This document shows, in pieces, positions 35,637-43,138 of a stretch of 64,000 nucleotides of DNA (within the stretch, counting starts at the first letter, position 1; the number at the start of each line of letters is the position of its first letter). A program made the position numbers and the translations under genes. The notes under the pieces are model-generated. The model ran no database searches. It was not told the DNA's origin and saw only the letters and a program-made list of their open reading frames with translations. Source of the DNA: Planococcus donghaensis (GTDB lineage Bacteria > Bacillota > Bacilli > Bacillales_A > Planococcaceae); the NCBI RefSeq assembly GCF_001687665.2, contig NZ_CP016543.2, positions 1,550,001 to 1,614,000 of the forward strand, written 5' to 3'.

Positions 35637-36056
35637 GTGAGCTTAAAAGCTAAAGAGATTTATGTCAATTTACCTGTAAAAGATTTAGACAAGTCCGTGG
35701 AATTTTTCCAGCAGATAGGATTTGATTTTCACCCTGAAATGACAGATGAAAATGCGACCTGCATGATTGTTGGCGAAAATATTTTTGTTATGTTATTAAC
35801 AGAACCATTCTTTGAAACCTTTACCAATAAAGCTTTAGGAGATTCTACGAAAACTACAGAAGTAATTGTGGCTCTTTCCGTTGACAGCCGCAAAGATGTT
35901 AACGACATGGTAAACAAAGCATTAGAAGCAGGCGGGTCAACATCGAATGACCCTATGGATAACGAGTATATGTATGCCTGGAGTTTTCAAGATATTGATG
36001 GCCATTTGTGGGAAGTCATGGCAATGCCCGAAAAAAAGGATGAAAATACAAATTAA
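35637..36056 (+). CDS. VOC/glyoxalase-family protein
   Basis: 139 residues, vicinal-oxygen-chelate fold: the N-terminal half KEIYVNLPVKDLDKSVEFF and QQIGFDFHPEMTDENA, the C-terminal half EAGGSTSNDPMDNEYMYAW and FQDIDGHLWEVMAM (metal-type Glu at the end). It is similar to fosfomycin/glyoxalase-like lactoylglutathione lyase relatives; the exact reaction is unknown. It starts at GTG 35637 with AATGGAGG upstream. A strong terminator follows. Confidence 0.85.
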   Translation: MSLKAKEIYVNLPVKDLDKSVEFFQQIGFDFHPEMTDENATCMIVGENIFVMLLTEPFFETFTNKALGDSTKTTEVIVALSVDSRKDVNDMVNKALEAGGSTSNDPMDNEYMYAWSFQDIDGHLWEVMAMPEKKDENTN

Positions 36057-36060
36057 ACGT

Positions 36061-36110
36061 AAACACCAAAAGCATTCAGGATCATCTTGAGTGCTTTTGG
36101 TGTTTATAAA
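36061..36110 (+). terminator. Terminator after the VOC gene
   Basis: Long stem AAACACCAAAAGCA / TGCTTTTGGTGTTT with a small internal pairing TCAG/CTTGA around GATCAT. Confidence 0.85.
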
Positions 36111-36440
36111 CTTATGGTCAACTTAAAAGTGGAATCCATAAGTCATTCAAATGAATATCACAAACAATTAAGACGAGTAGTTGACACCCAAGTTGAAGGT
36201 GATTAGTCTTTGGGAAATAAAAGCTAAGCAGAACGATAAAGCTCAGATAAAGAAGGAGTGTAATACTATCTGGCAGTATGGTTTATAACTTTTGAAGTAT
36301 TTTTATGGTCTATCTAAAATTGCTGAGGTGAAGTTCGTTCATATTTAACTACCCACTCAGTGATAGGATTACTTGTCAAAAAAATGTCATTTACTAGATT
36401 TGTTAAGTTGTGGTAATGTTACGGAAATTAAAAAAATAAA

Positions 36441-36722
36441 AGCGTTGAAGAGAACAGTAGATAACCAAACACTTTTTCTAGAGAGCTCCGGTTGGTGGAA
36501 AGGAGTAGGAGTATGTTATCGAAACAAGCCTCTGAGCATCACAACGGAACCTGATCTTGGGGGTGTTGGGACGGGAGCTCCCGTTACAGAGCTAAGGTAT
36601 TCGTCTTTTTTGCGGCTGTACCAAATAAGGTTCGTACGGTGACGTAAGAACAAACAGGGGTGGCACCACGATTTTAGTAATCTCGTCCCCAAGACAATTG
36701 TCTTGGGGGTGGGATTTTTTAT
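36441..36722 (+). promoter_or_regulatory. T-box riboswitch leader of the MFS gene
   Basis: Recognised from T-box landmarks in order: S-turn AGTA (36456-36459), AGAGAG (36480-36485), apical GGTTGGTG, a specifier-loop segment GAAACAAGCC (36521-36530), stem III ACGGGAGCTCCCGT, the T-box proper AGGGGTGGCACCACG (36656-36670), and a terminator CCCCAAGACAATTGTCTTGG plus T-run (36687-36722). Depending on register the specifier is AAC (Asn) or ACA (Thr). Uncharged cognate tRNA would stabilise the antiterminator and switch on the downstream MFS gene. A long frame at 36373-36642 is not a gene. Confidence 0.9.
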
Positions 36723-36752
36723 TTAGCTAAAATGCAGTGGGGGGAGGTTACC

Positions 36753-37976
36753 ATGAAAAGCTGGAGATATTCTTTATTATTGTTAGGCGGTATCGGTATT
36801 TCGAATATAGGCAGCTGGGTTTATCTGATTGCCTTGAATTTAATTATCCTGAATGAAACAGGTTCTCCTTTGGCAATCTCTTTGCTATACATTTTAGGAC
36901 CGATCGCGACTATTTGTTCTAACTCATGGGTAGGGAGCCTGATCGATCGCATTAATATAAAGAAATTTATGATTGGGTTAGATATTACACGCGCATTTTG
37001 TATTGCATTAATCCCTGTGCTTCCTTCACTGTTCTATGTGTATATCATCGTATTTTTCATTAATATCGGAAGTGCCATGTTTGAACCCACGTCAATGGTG
37101 TACATGACAAAACTCATACCAGAGAAGGATCGTCAACGATTCAATGCGTTAAGAAGCTTTATCAATTCTTGCGGAACATTGATTGGCCCTGCCATAGCGG
37201 GTCTGTTGTTTTGGATGGGCACACCTTATACGGCCATCTATATAAACTCAGTAGCTTTGATGTTGTCAGCTTTTATCATTCTGTTGTTGCCTAATTTGGA
37301 TTCTCAAACAGTTTCATCCGAAACGGAAAAGCTTTCTTGGAAACTGATAAAAAATGACTTTAAAATGGTTTACAAGTTTAGTCAAACCCATACGTTTATG
37401 TTAAAAGTCTATTTATTGTTTGTTGGAATGACGGTATTTATGACGGCCTTGGATTCATTAGAAGCTGCTTTTGTGAAAGAAGTTATTGAGATATCCGACA
37501 CCAATTATGGGTTCTTGCTAAGTGTATTTGGAACAGGAATTATTTTGGGTTCAGTCATCAATACCATTTTTTCCAAGCAATTAGCAGTCAACTTCCTAAT
37601 AGGAAGCGGTTCTGTATTTACCGCAATCGGTTATATCGCTCTTTACAGTTCGCAAGGTTTTACGAGTGCTGCCATTGGAACTTTTATGATTGGATTTGCC
37701 ATTACGTTTGCCAATACTGGTTATTTGACGTTCTATCAGAACAACGTGCCGGTAAACATGATGGGAAGGTTTAGCAGTTTATTCAGTATGGTAGAAGCAA
37801 TATTTATCATCATTCTAACTGTAATAATTGGTTTGGCAGCAGAATTGACTTCAATACGACCTATAGGCTTAATAGGTTCGTTTACTTTCTTATTGCTGGG
37901 GATTATGGCATTTCAGACAGTTATGCCCCAAAAAAGAAAAGTATATTTTGAGGATAGATTGACCTCAAATAATTAG
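36753..37976 (+). CDS. MFS transporter under T-box control
   Basis: 407 residues with 12 membrane helices, of the MFS_3/EntS-MefA-like exporter group: SNIGSWVYLIALNLIILNE in helix 1, SLIDRINIKKFMIGLDITRA (motif A-like) and LRSFINSCGTLIGPAIAG. ATG 36753 has GGGGGGAGG 7 bases upstream and is preferred over 36732. The T-box leader implies expression under starvation for one amino acid, so amino-acid or peptide/antibiotic transport is likely; direction unproven. Confidence 0.88.
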   Translation: MKSWRYSLLLLGGIGISNIGSWVYLIALNLIILNETGSPLAISLLYILGPIATICSNSWVGSLIDRINIKKFMIGLDITRAFCIALIPVLPSLFYVYIIVFFINIGSAMFEPTSMVYMTKLIPEKDRQRFNALRSFINSCGTLIGPAIAGLLFWMGTPYTAIYINSVALMLSAFIILLLPNLDSQTVSSETEKLSWKLIKNDFKMVYKFSQTHTFMLKVYLLFVGMTVFMTALDSLEAAFVKEVIEISDTNYGFLLSVFGTGIILGSVINTIFSKQLAVNFLIGSGSVFTAIGYIALYSSQGFTSAAIGTFMIGFAITFANTGYLTFYQNNVPVNMMGRFSSLFSMVEAIFIIILTVIIGLAAELTSIRPIGLIGSFTFLLLGIMAFQTVMPQKRKVYFEDRLTSNN

Positions 37977-37999
37977 TGCTTAAGGAAAAGATTAGGAAG

Positions 38000-38025
38000 T
38001 GAATGTAACTTAAGTGTGCCTAAGA
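38000..38025. repeat. Array palindrome P9, half copy
   Basis: Left arm GTGAATGTAACTTAAGTG intact; right arm replaced (TGCCTAAGAAAC). It lies 24 bases after the MFS stop. Confidence 0.55.
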
Positions 38026-38169
38026 AACAAGGCGTTATTAGAAAATTAAAGTACAAATTAGGGGGGAACGACTCGAAACAACCATTTTTTATTCCGAGTC
38101 TTTCACGTATTCAATATTAGGTTTATATATCGTCAGTCATTAAAAGTAACTTAAAAAGAGGGTGATGTA

Positions 38170-38703
38170 TTGGAAAAAATAAAAAGACCTATTGTCATCG
38201 CAATTGCTAGTATTTCAGGTGGCGGAAAAACAACTATTGTTGAAAAATTGAATGAAGAACTACCAAATTCTGAAGCGCTTTACTTTGATGAGTATGATTT
38301 GGAAGGGCCAGAAAATGTAATTGATTGGATGAATCGAGGAGCTAATTATAATGAATGGAATCTCACTCCTATTGTAAAAGACCTAGAGAAATTAATGACT
38401 AAACCTATCGATTACATTCTATTGGATTTTCCATTTTCCTACCAACATGCACAAACGCATTCTTTCATCAATGTTTCTTTCTTTATCGATACGCCTTTGG
38501 ATATTGCATTAGCGCGTCAAACAATCCGAGATTTTCAAGAGGGCTCTAAAGAAGATATTATTGAGGCTATGGCACATTATAACTCGCAAGGCAGACAGGC
38601 ATATCTAGAGATGTTATCTACAATCAAGCCAGATGCTGACTTCATTATAGACGGATCTCAATCAGTAGCTAGCATTGTAAGGTTAATATTAGAAAAAGTA
38701 TGA
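38170..38703 (+). CDS. P-loop nucleoside/nucleotide kinase-like protein
   Basis: 177 residues with Walker A ASISGGGKTTIVEKL at the N-terminus, an acidic YFDEYDLEGPENVIDW substrate loop, a Walker B-like YILLDFPFSY and a lid region LARQTIRDFQEG. It resembles uridine kinase / chloramphenicol phosphotransferase-like P-loop kinases; substrate unknown. It starts at TTG 38170 with AGAGGGTGATG upstream. A cassette-type 3' block and terminator follow. Confidence 0.8.
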   Translation: MEKIKRPIVIAIASISGGGKTTIVEKLNEELPNSEALYFDEYDLEGPENVIDWMNRGANYNEWNLTPIVKDLEKLMTKPIDYILLDFPFSYQHAQTHSFINVSFFIDTPLDIALARQTIRDFQEGSKEDIIEAMAHYNSQGRQAYLEMLSTIKPDADFIIDGSQSVASIVRLILEKV

Positions 38704-38737
38704 AAACCTCTAGATTAAGATAGGAACTATTATCGGA

Positions 38738-38773
38738 AGAGAAAAAGCGAAAAACAGCTTTTTCTCTTTTTGT
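38738..38773 (+). terminator. Cassette-type terminator
   Basis: Stem AGAGAAAAAGC/GCTTTTTCTCT with T-run, directly after ACTATTATCGGAAG. Confidence 0.86.
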
Positions 38774-38820
38774 GTCTGTGAAAGTTTGCTTTTACACATG
38801 GTTTTTTTACCAAAATTAGC

Positions 38821-38849
38821 TAGCTATCTAATTGTGGTATATGTATATT
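38821..38849 (+). promoter_or_regulatory. Promoter-like module, copy 4
   Basis: TAGCTA (38821-38826), 17-bp spacer, TATATT (38844-38849), with an upstream block TTTTTACCAAAATTAGC. The gene it once served is the decayed cassette at 38929. Confidence 0.66.
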
Positions 38850-38928
38850 TGAAGAAACAACTGGGTTCCCAGTTTTTCAAATGGATAGTTTATAAACGAC
38901 TTGAATAGAGAGGTTAAGGAGAATTAGA

Positions 38929-39182
38929 ATGATTGAAAAAAATCAGACAGTCTATTTATTCAGGTAAATTTAAAACAGATACCAATTTGCAATTCACAAA
39001 GTTTTGTTAACATGAGGATCGTTTGCCTTAACATGTTCTAGTTATATGAATTTTCGACTTCTCAAGTGTTGCTAAAAGAGTCTCCAACTAATAAGAGTTA
39101 CCACTTCCTACGTTTAGGACCAAGCTTTGTTATTGCGAAAGAGTTTCAGGTCGTCCAAGTTGATGTTGAACATCGTCTTTAG
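38929..39182 (+). pseudogene. Decayed array cassette
   Basis: After AAGGAG, ATG 38929 opens a frame that ends after 12 codons (MIEKNQTVYLFR). Downstream a different frame reads coherently to a stop at 39180-39182: LLKESPTNKSYHFLRLGPSF then VIAKEFQVVQVDVEHRL. Start and end of one small gene thus survive with a disrupted middle. Family not recognised. Confidence 0.5.
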
Positions 39183-39246
39183 TAAAAAAGGGAAGTCATC
39201 AATTTTCTAGCTGCGACTTCTGATTGGAGAACTTAGAATAGCGCAG

Positions 39247-39280
39247 TGAATGTAATGCAAGTGCAGTTAAGATACTTTCA
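39247..39280. repeat. Array palindrome P10, degenerate
   Basis: TGAATGTAATGCA and TTAAGATACTTTCA, with the same GTGCAG loop as P1. Confidence 0.65.
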
Positions 39281-39349
39281 TTTGTAAAGATAAATAGGAA
39301 CGATTGAGGAGTGAAAGATGTTGTATAAAATAAAATTACTTTAGAAGCT

Positions 39350-39826
39350 TTGAAGAAACGCCTAGATTCAAAAGGTCTTCTGGAAATTCAACAGGAAGAT
39401 GGATATTTGGAGAAAGCGAAAGTGTTCTTTAATCCTCCCACAACAGAAAAGGATCTTAAGAAATTGCCATTTAATGTACCAAAAGATTACGAAGAGTTTC
39501 TTCTACTGCACAATGGGGGACTTATTTTCAACCATCCCGAATATGGAGGGGGCTTTGAACTTTTTACCATAGACGAGATATTGGAACATAGAGCCATCCC
39601 TGGTTTTGACTATCCGGATAACTGGTTTCCCATTGCCTATGGATACGATGGTTGCTATTTGATCGTGACAGACAAAATGGTAGGCAATGGCTATCTTTAT
39701 GTCATGGATACTGGCTATAACTTCGAAGATAATATGTTCATCGGCATGACCTTTGAAGACTGGCTTGAAAAAATCATCATCGCGCAAGGGTCGAAATTTT
39801 GGGAATGGGGATTCATTATTCCATAA
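39350..39826 (+). CDS. SMI1/KNR4 (SUKH) protein with N-terminal frameshift
   Basis: 158 residues in the open frame from TTG 39350. SUKH features: LPFNVPKDYEEFLLLHNGG, FELFTIDEILEHRAIPGFD, WFPIAYGYDGCYLIV and MTFEDWLEKII. The TTG has no ribosome site. Fourteen codons upstream, ATG 39318 has GAGGAG and starts MLYK, but stops after eight codons. One extra A in the A-run at 39330-39333 would fuse it to KITLEALKKRLDSKG. The natural protein is therefore probably about 169 residues, and the present gene is frameshifted or misread. Confidence 0.75.
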   Translation: MKKRLDSKGLLEIQQEDGYLEKAKVFFNPPTTEKDLKKLPFNVPKDYEEFLLLHNGGLIFNHPEYGGGFELFTIDEILEHRAIPGFDYPDNWFPIAYGYDGCYLIVTDKMVGNGYLYVMDTGYNFEDNMFIGMTFEDWLEKIIIAQGSKFWEWGFIIP

Positions 39827-39930
39827 ATAATAGATTGCTCCTATTGAACAATTTGAATGTCCCTGATTTTTGAATAAAATTACATACAGTTTTAAACAAA
39901 TAAAAGAGGAGTTATTAAGGAGGTAGCAAA

Positions 39931-40509
39931 GTGGAATTGATTTTTATTCGCCATGGACAAGGTGAACATACATTGAATTTACCTGAAAGTCTACATATGG
40001 ATAATCCCTCCTTAACCATTCAAGGAAGGGGACAGGCGAAAAATTTAAGATCTTCCCTTCCATTAGCTGCTGGGGACGTTTTAATTGTCAGTCCGACTTT
40101 CAGAACACTCCAAACGGCTTTGATTTGGAGTGAGAACATTGAGTGCAATCGATGGGTACATCCAATGGTTGCTCCCCGTATATTTCCAACACGACTGGCT
40201 GCTACGACATTGCCATGTGATGAATTGCTTGATTTCGAAAGACTTCAAGATGAGTTCCCAACTTTTGCTCCTGCACCAAATCTTACTTCTTCTTTGTGGG
40301 TAACAGGCATTAATGTCCTATGTGAAGATGAATTTACCCTTTTGGCTGAAGAGTTCATTGATTTTTGTCGGAGTTTTCAACGCGAGAGAATCTATATTGT
40401 CACGCATGACGGGACTATCACTTCTTATCGGCAACAGATTTCAGGCCAACAGCTTACCAGAGAAGATTTCCTGCTAGAGACAGAGTATTTTCATCTTGTT
40501 GTGGAGTGA
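39931..40509 (+). CDS. Histidine phosphatase-family protein
   Basis: 192 residues. The phosphohistidine motif is FIRHGQGEHT (RHG) and the second catalytic His lies in YIVTHDGTITSYR; LIVSPTFRTLQTALIW carries the conserved Arg. It starts at GTG 39931 with AAGGAGGT 7 bases upstream. It acts on a phosphorylated small molecule, substrate unknown. It sits between array genes, and its role there is unclear. Confidence 0.85.
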   Translation: MELIFIRHGQGEHTLNLPESLHMDNPSLTIQGRGQAKNLRSSLPLAAGDVLIVSPTFRTLQTALIWSENIECNRWVHPMVAPRIFPTRLAATTLPCDELLDFERLQDEFPTFAPAPNLTSSLWVTGINVLCEDEFTLLAEEFIDFCRSFQRERIYIVTHDGTITSYRQQISGQQLTREDFLLETEYFHLVVE

Positions 40510-40746
40510 TTCACACCCGTTATTCTAACGAAGTTATAAACATAAACAGAAAAAGTGGATTTACAGAAAATGATATTCAGCACGATTTTAAATTGTAAAT
40601 TAACGAAGTGATTGAGTTTAAGGAAGCATATGGATTCCGATAGAAGTGTACGTCAAATAGTGAAAATCTAAATGCATGATCAGTTTGAATGAGATAGGAC
40701 GCAAACCAATCTCTCTTTTTCATTTCAAAAGAAAGGAAATGGGAAG

Positions 40747-41205
40747 ATGAAATATAAATTACATTTTACTATACCTACATTTACTGAGGATTTGGATACC
40801 TTTCCAACCCCTGAAAGTGAAAATTATGATTGCTGGGTTCCTTTAATAAATTATTTTATTGAGCAATCAAATATAATCGAAATCCATTGCTGGAATGAAG
40901 AGAAAGATGTTATTGAGGAGACGACATTGTTGTTCGAAGACTCTTTTAAAATAGTAAATGGAAGAGATATTACTGTTATTAAAGGAAGAAAAATAGACTA
41001 TATGTCAAACTACTTGATGTACGAGAATCTTAAAAAAAATGGCAGATTGAAATGGTTTTCGATTTTTTTGAGTAATAACAACACTCCTATTTTTCACTCT
41101 GAGCATTGGGGGACCGAGTTCTTTGCTCCGAAACTCAGAGAGGAAAACATAGTATACATCAAATCAATTATGCCCACAGGTACTGATTTTCATCAATACA
41201 ACTAA
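40747..41205 (+). CDS. Hypothetical immunity-like protein
   Basis: 152 residues, cytosolic, alpha/beta; no family recognised. Segments include FTIPTFTEDLDTFPTPESEN, IIEIHCWNEEKDVIEETTLL and FHSEHWGTEFFAPKLREEN. The ATG has AAAGGAAATGGGAAG upstream. It stands alone between a phosphatase and a methyltransferase remnant. Confidence 0.6.
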   Translation: MKYKLHFTIPTFTEDLDTFPTPESENYDCWVPLINYFIEQSNIIEIHCWNEEKDVIEETTLLFEDSFKIVNGRDITVIKGRKIDYMSNYLMYENLKKNGRLKWFSIFLSNNNTPIFHSEHWGTEFFAPKLREENIVYIKSIMPTGTDFHQYN

Positions 41206-41343
41206 AATAATTGCACTAAGCGGTTTCGTTCAATGAGTTGGATAGTAGTTACCTACGAAAAGACTAAATTTCTTAAAAGATTTCCATGCAATAGAATGCA
41301 AACAAAGTTAAGCTCGGTTTATTAATTTTATTACATTTGAAAG

Positions 41344-41480
41344 ATGGAACAATTAATGAATGAAACTGAATACAGAAATTTTATGAGAAAGTTGGAAATT
41401 TAAATGGATGGGACTTCAGTCAATTACAAATTATAGTGGATGAACCAAAATGGGACTTTTATTATGAAGTGAAAAAGAGA
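41344..41480 (+). pseudogene. 5' remnant of a methyltransferase gene
   Basis: From ATG 41344 the sequence encodes NETEYRNF, then after a one-base loss at the TTTT run near 41380 it continues YEKVGNLNGWDFSQLQ and DEPKWDFYYEVKKR. This matches the N-terminus of the intact methyltransferase at 60421 (FYETVGNLNGWDFSKLQ, DEPKWDFYDEVKRR). Similarity ends at about 41480, before the SAM-binding domain, and unrelated sequence follows. Confidence 0.75.
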
Positions 41481-41556
41481 TTTAAACAATTCTATTGCAC
41501 GCAAATAGTTCAAAGAGATAATCAGTCAAAAGTTATAAAAAGAAAGAGGTGTACTG

Positions 41557-41862
41557 ATGAGGAAATTTTATGTGGTTCTGTTGGGTACTTTCCTACTTGC
41601 TACTGTTTTTTGTGTATTTGGACAAGGACTGGCTTACTTTTTGAGTGAACACTTCGTGCAGATCTCCCCAGTCTATTACTTGACGGGCCTGACCATACTT
41701 GGCATTTTTTTATATGTGGTTACAGGTTTTTTGGTATTTCGCCTATTTAAAAAAGAAGAATTCGTTTCAAAAAATAGAGAATTCTATTTGTTGACTTTAT
41801 TTACGGTCGCACCTAGCGTTTCTATCTGGGCATTTTTTGTAACGGTTATGTGGTGGGGCTAA
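41557..41862 (+). CDS. Three-helix membrane protein, unknown
   Basis: 101 residues, three membrane helices (about 5-28, 38-60, 78-98), starting at ATG 41557 with AAAGAGGTG upstream. It contains VYYLTGLTILGIFLYVVTG and ends VTVMWWG. No family recognised. It follows the methyltransferase remnant and precedes palindrome P11. Confidence 0.6.
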   Translation: MRKFYVVLLGTFLLATVFCVFGQGLAYFLSEHFVQISPVYYLTGLTILGIFLYVVTGFLVFRLFKKEEFVSKNREFYLLTLFTVAPSVSIWAFFVTVMWWG

Positions 41863-41913
41863 CAGTATGAGGAGCCTATGCGGTAAATTGAGCGGTAAAA
41901 TTACAAGGGAAAG

Positions 41914-41947
41914 TGAATGTAACTTATATGTAATTTAGTTGCATTCA
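41914..41947. repeat. Array palindrome P11
   Basis: TGAATGTAACTTA and TTTAGTTGCATTCA; flanked by AGT/ACT, which extend the pairing. Confidence 0.8.
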
Positions 41948-41962
41948 CTTTCCGTACACTTT

Positions 41963-42230
41963 GCTTAAAAATTCCTCTATGGTTTCCTATAATTCCATTT
42001 TTATTTCTTTTAGGGAGGCATCCACAAGTTCTCCAATAATTTTACTCCCATGGATGTTTTTCAAAACAGGCAAGCCAAAGATGGTTTGCGCGCATTTCCA
42101 AATCGAAATAGCATGTAGATTTATCAGTTCTCTAGCTCAATCGATTTTATCTGTTATCCCGATGTGCCCATGAGGCAAATTCCATCTCTTGAATCTTCGT
42201 CTGTAGCTCATAGGTAAAATCTTTTAGCTT
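41963..42230 (-). pseudogene. Decayed minus-strand cassette
   Basis: On the minus strand two coherent pieces survive in different frames: LKDFTYELQTKIQEMEFASW (5' part, near 42225-42150) and INLHAISIWKCAQTIFGLPV followed by LKNIHGSKIIGELVDASLKE (3' part, about 42125-41985), with stops between. The pieces look like genuine helical protein. No family recognised. It lies between P11 and P12, the position of one cassette. Confidence 0.4.
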
Positions 42231-42235
42231 ATATT

Positions 42236-42269
42236 TGAATGTAACCTAGTCTAAATTAAGTTGAATTCA
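42236..42269. repeat. Array palindrome P12
   Basis: TGAATGTAACCTA and ATTAAGTTGAATTCA, two mismatches. Confidence 0.75.
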
Positions 42270-42396
42270 AAATCTTTATAAAAAAAGCTAAAACACTATT
42301 TAAGAAAGTGAATGTGCTAAAAAAGGGATAGTCAAATAGCTATTCTGTCAATATTTGAGACTAAGTATAGTGCAATGCATAATCTATATATCAGCA

Positions 42397-42436
42397 GAGA
42401 AGAAGCTCATGCAGGAGTTTCTTCTTTTTTTTTGTG
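42397..42436 (+). terminator. Cassette-type terminator
   Basis: Stem AGAAGAAGCTC/GGAGTTTCTTCT, loop ATGCA, nine or more T. It is preceded by TCTATATATCAGCAG and followed by the same AAAGTGCAGTTTTACGAAG block as at 33.48 kb. Confidence 0.85.
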
Positions 42437-42482
42437 TCAGGGAAAGTGCAGTTTTACGAAGAATTTTATTTCCAAAATTATC

Positions 42483-42511
42483 TAGCTATTGTTTTGAGTT
42501 ATGAGTATATT
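42483..42511 (+). promoter_or_regulatory. Promoter-like module, copy 5
   Basis: TAGCTA (42483-42488), 17-bp spacer, TATATT (42506-42511). The upstream block TTTTATTTCCAAAATTATC is identical to copies at 33.5 and 55.5 kb, while the spacer differs. Confidence 0.7.
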
Positions 42512-42578
42512 TAATATATAAATTTCGAAAACAGTCTCAACAATAACGTAAGTAAGTTAGTGGGCAAAGGTTATGAGC

Positions 42579-42612
42579 TGAATGTAACTAGAGGGCAGTT
42601 AAGTTATATTCA
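42579..42612. repeat. Array palindrome P13
   Basis: TGAATGTAACTAG and GTTAAGTTATATTCA. It lies between promoter-like module 5 and the gene at 42665, so it would be in the 5' leader of that mRNA. Confidence 0.78.
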
Positions 42613-42664
42613 ATTTGGAATTTTAGAAGTTTTCATCTGAAGTTTCGAAATGGAGGAGACGTGA

Positions 42665-43000
42665 GTGAGATTAAGTGGTCAAGATGTTGAAGAGAAACTT
42701 ATGGCGACAAACTACATCGATGCAGAACTAAAGGGAATCTATTATGATCACGTCAAGCATTTAGTGACAATGAAATATATGGGTAGTAGGGATGAAGAAA
42801 AAGAAGATAGCGAGTATACCGTTCTGTTTAAAGAATGTTTTTCCGCCAATTTTAATACTTGGCTGGAAGGGGCAGAAGGAAATATTCCACAATCGCCCAA
42901 TGAGGTCGCTTTCTATTTTCATAACATTTCGATTAGAGAGATTGTAGTGGAAGGAGTTTCTCTTTATCAAGTTAAAATGGTGATTCCCATGATGGATTGA
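42665..43000 (+). CDS. Hypothetical immunity-like protein
   Basis: 111 residues, mainly beta with a central Trp-containing helix: GIYYDHVKHLVTMKYMG, FKECFSANFNTWLEG and IREIVVEGVSLYQVKMVIP. No family recognised. It starts at GTG 42665 with GGAGGAG 7 bases upstream; the GTG at 42661 is in another frame. The expected expression unit is complete: promoter module, palindrome P13, gene, then 32-bp repeat and P14. Confidence 0.6.
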   Translation: MRLSGQDVEEKLMATNYIDAELKGIYYDHVKHLVTMKYMGSRDEEKEDSEYTVLFKECFSANFNTWLEGAEGNIPQSPNEVAFYFHNISIREIVVEGVSLYQVKMVIPMMD

Positions 43001-43010
43001 CAGATTACCT

Positions 43011-43042
43011 GCAAATCAATCGCAATAGTTAGAAGTTGAAAG
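43011..43042. repeat. 32-bp direct repeat, copy B
   Basis: CTGCAAATCAATCGCAATAG followed by TTAGAAGTTGAA; copy A is at 35427-35458 with one mismatch. Confidence 0.75.
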
Positions 43043-43075
43043 TAGCTTAATGTGAATTAAGTTATTTTTACTTTC
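43037..43075. repeat. Array palindrome P14, degenerate
   Basis: TGAAAGTAGCTTAAT and ATTAAGTTATTTTTACTTTC. It is the last recognisable copy in the window. Confidence 0.6.
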
Positions 43076-43138
43076 TGAGAAAAAGAAGGCTTTAAATCAT
43101 ATATTTGAATGGACAATCCTATACATATCTTGAATTTA

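Noticed and set aside
36373..36642. 89-codon open frame before the MFS gene
   Set aside because: It lies within the T-box leader; the codons reflect RNA structure elements such as AGAGAG and GGTTGGTG, and there is no ribosome site.
41961..42173. 70-codon plus-strand frame
   Set aside because: It overlaps coherent minus-strand gene fragments, which explain the region better.
27136..43075. Palindromes as integron attC sites
   Set aside because: No GTTRRRY core sites, no integron integrase in the window, and genes occur in both orientations between copies.
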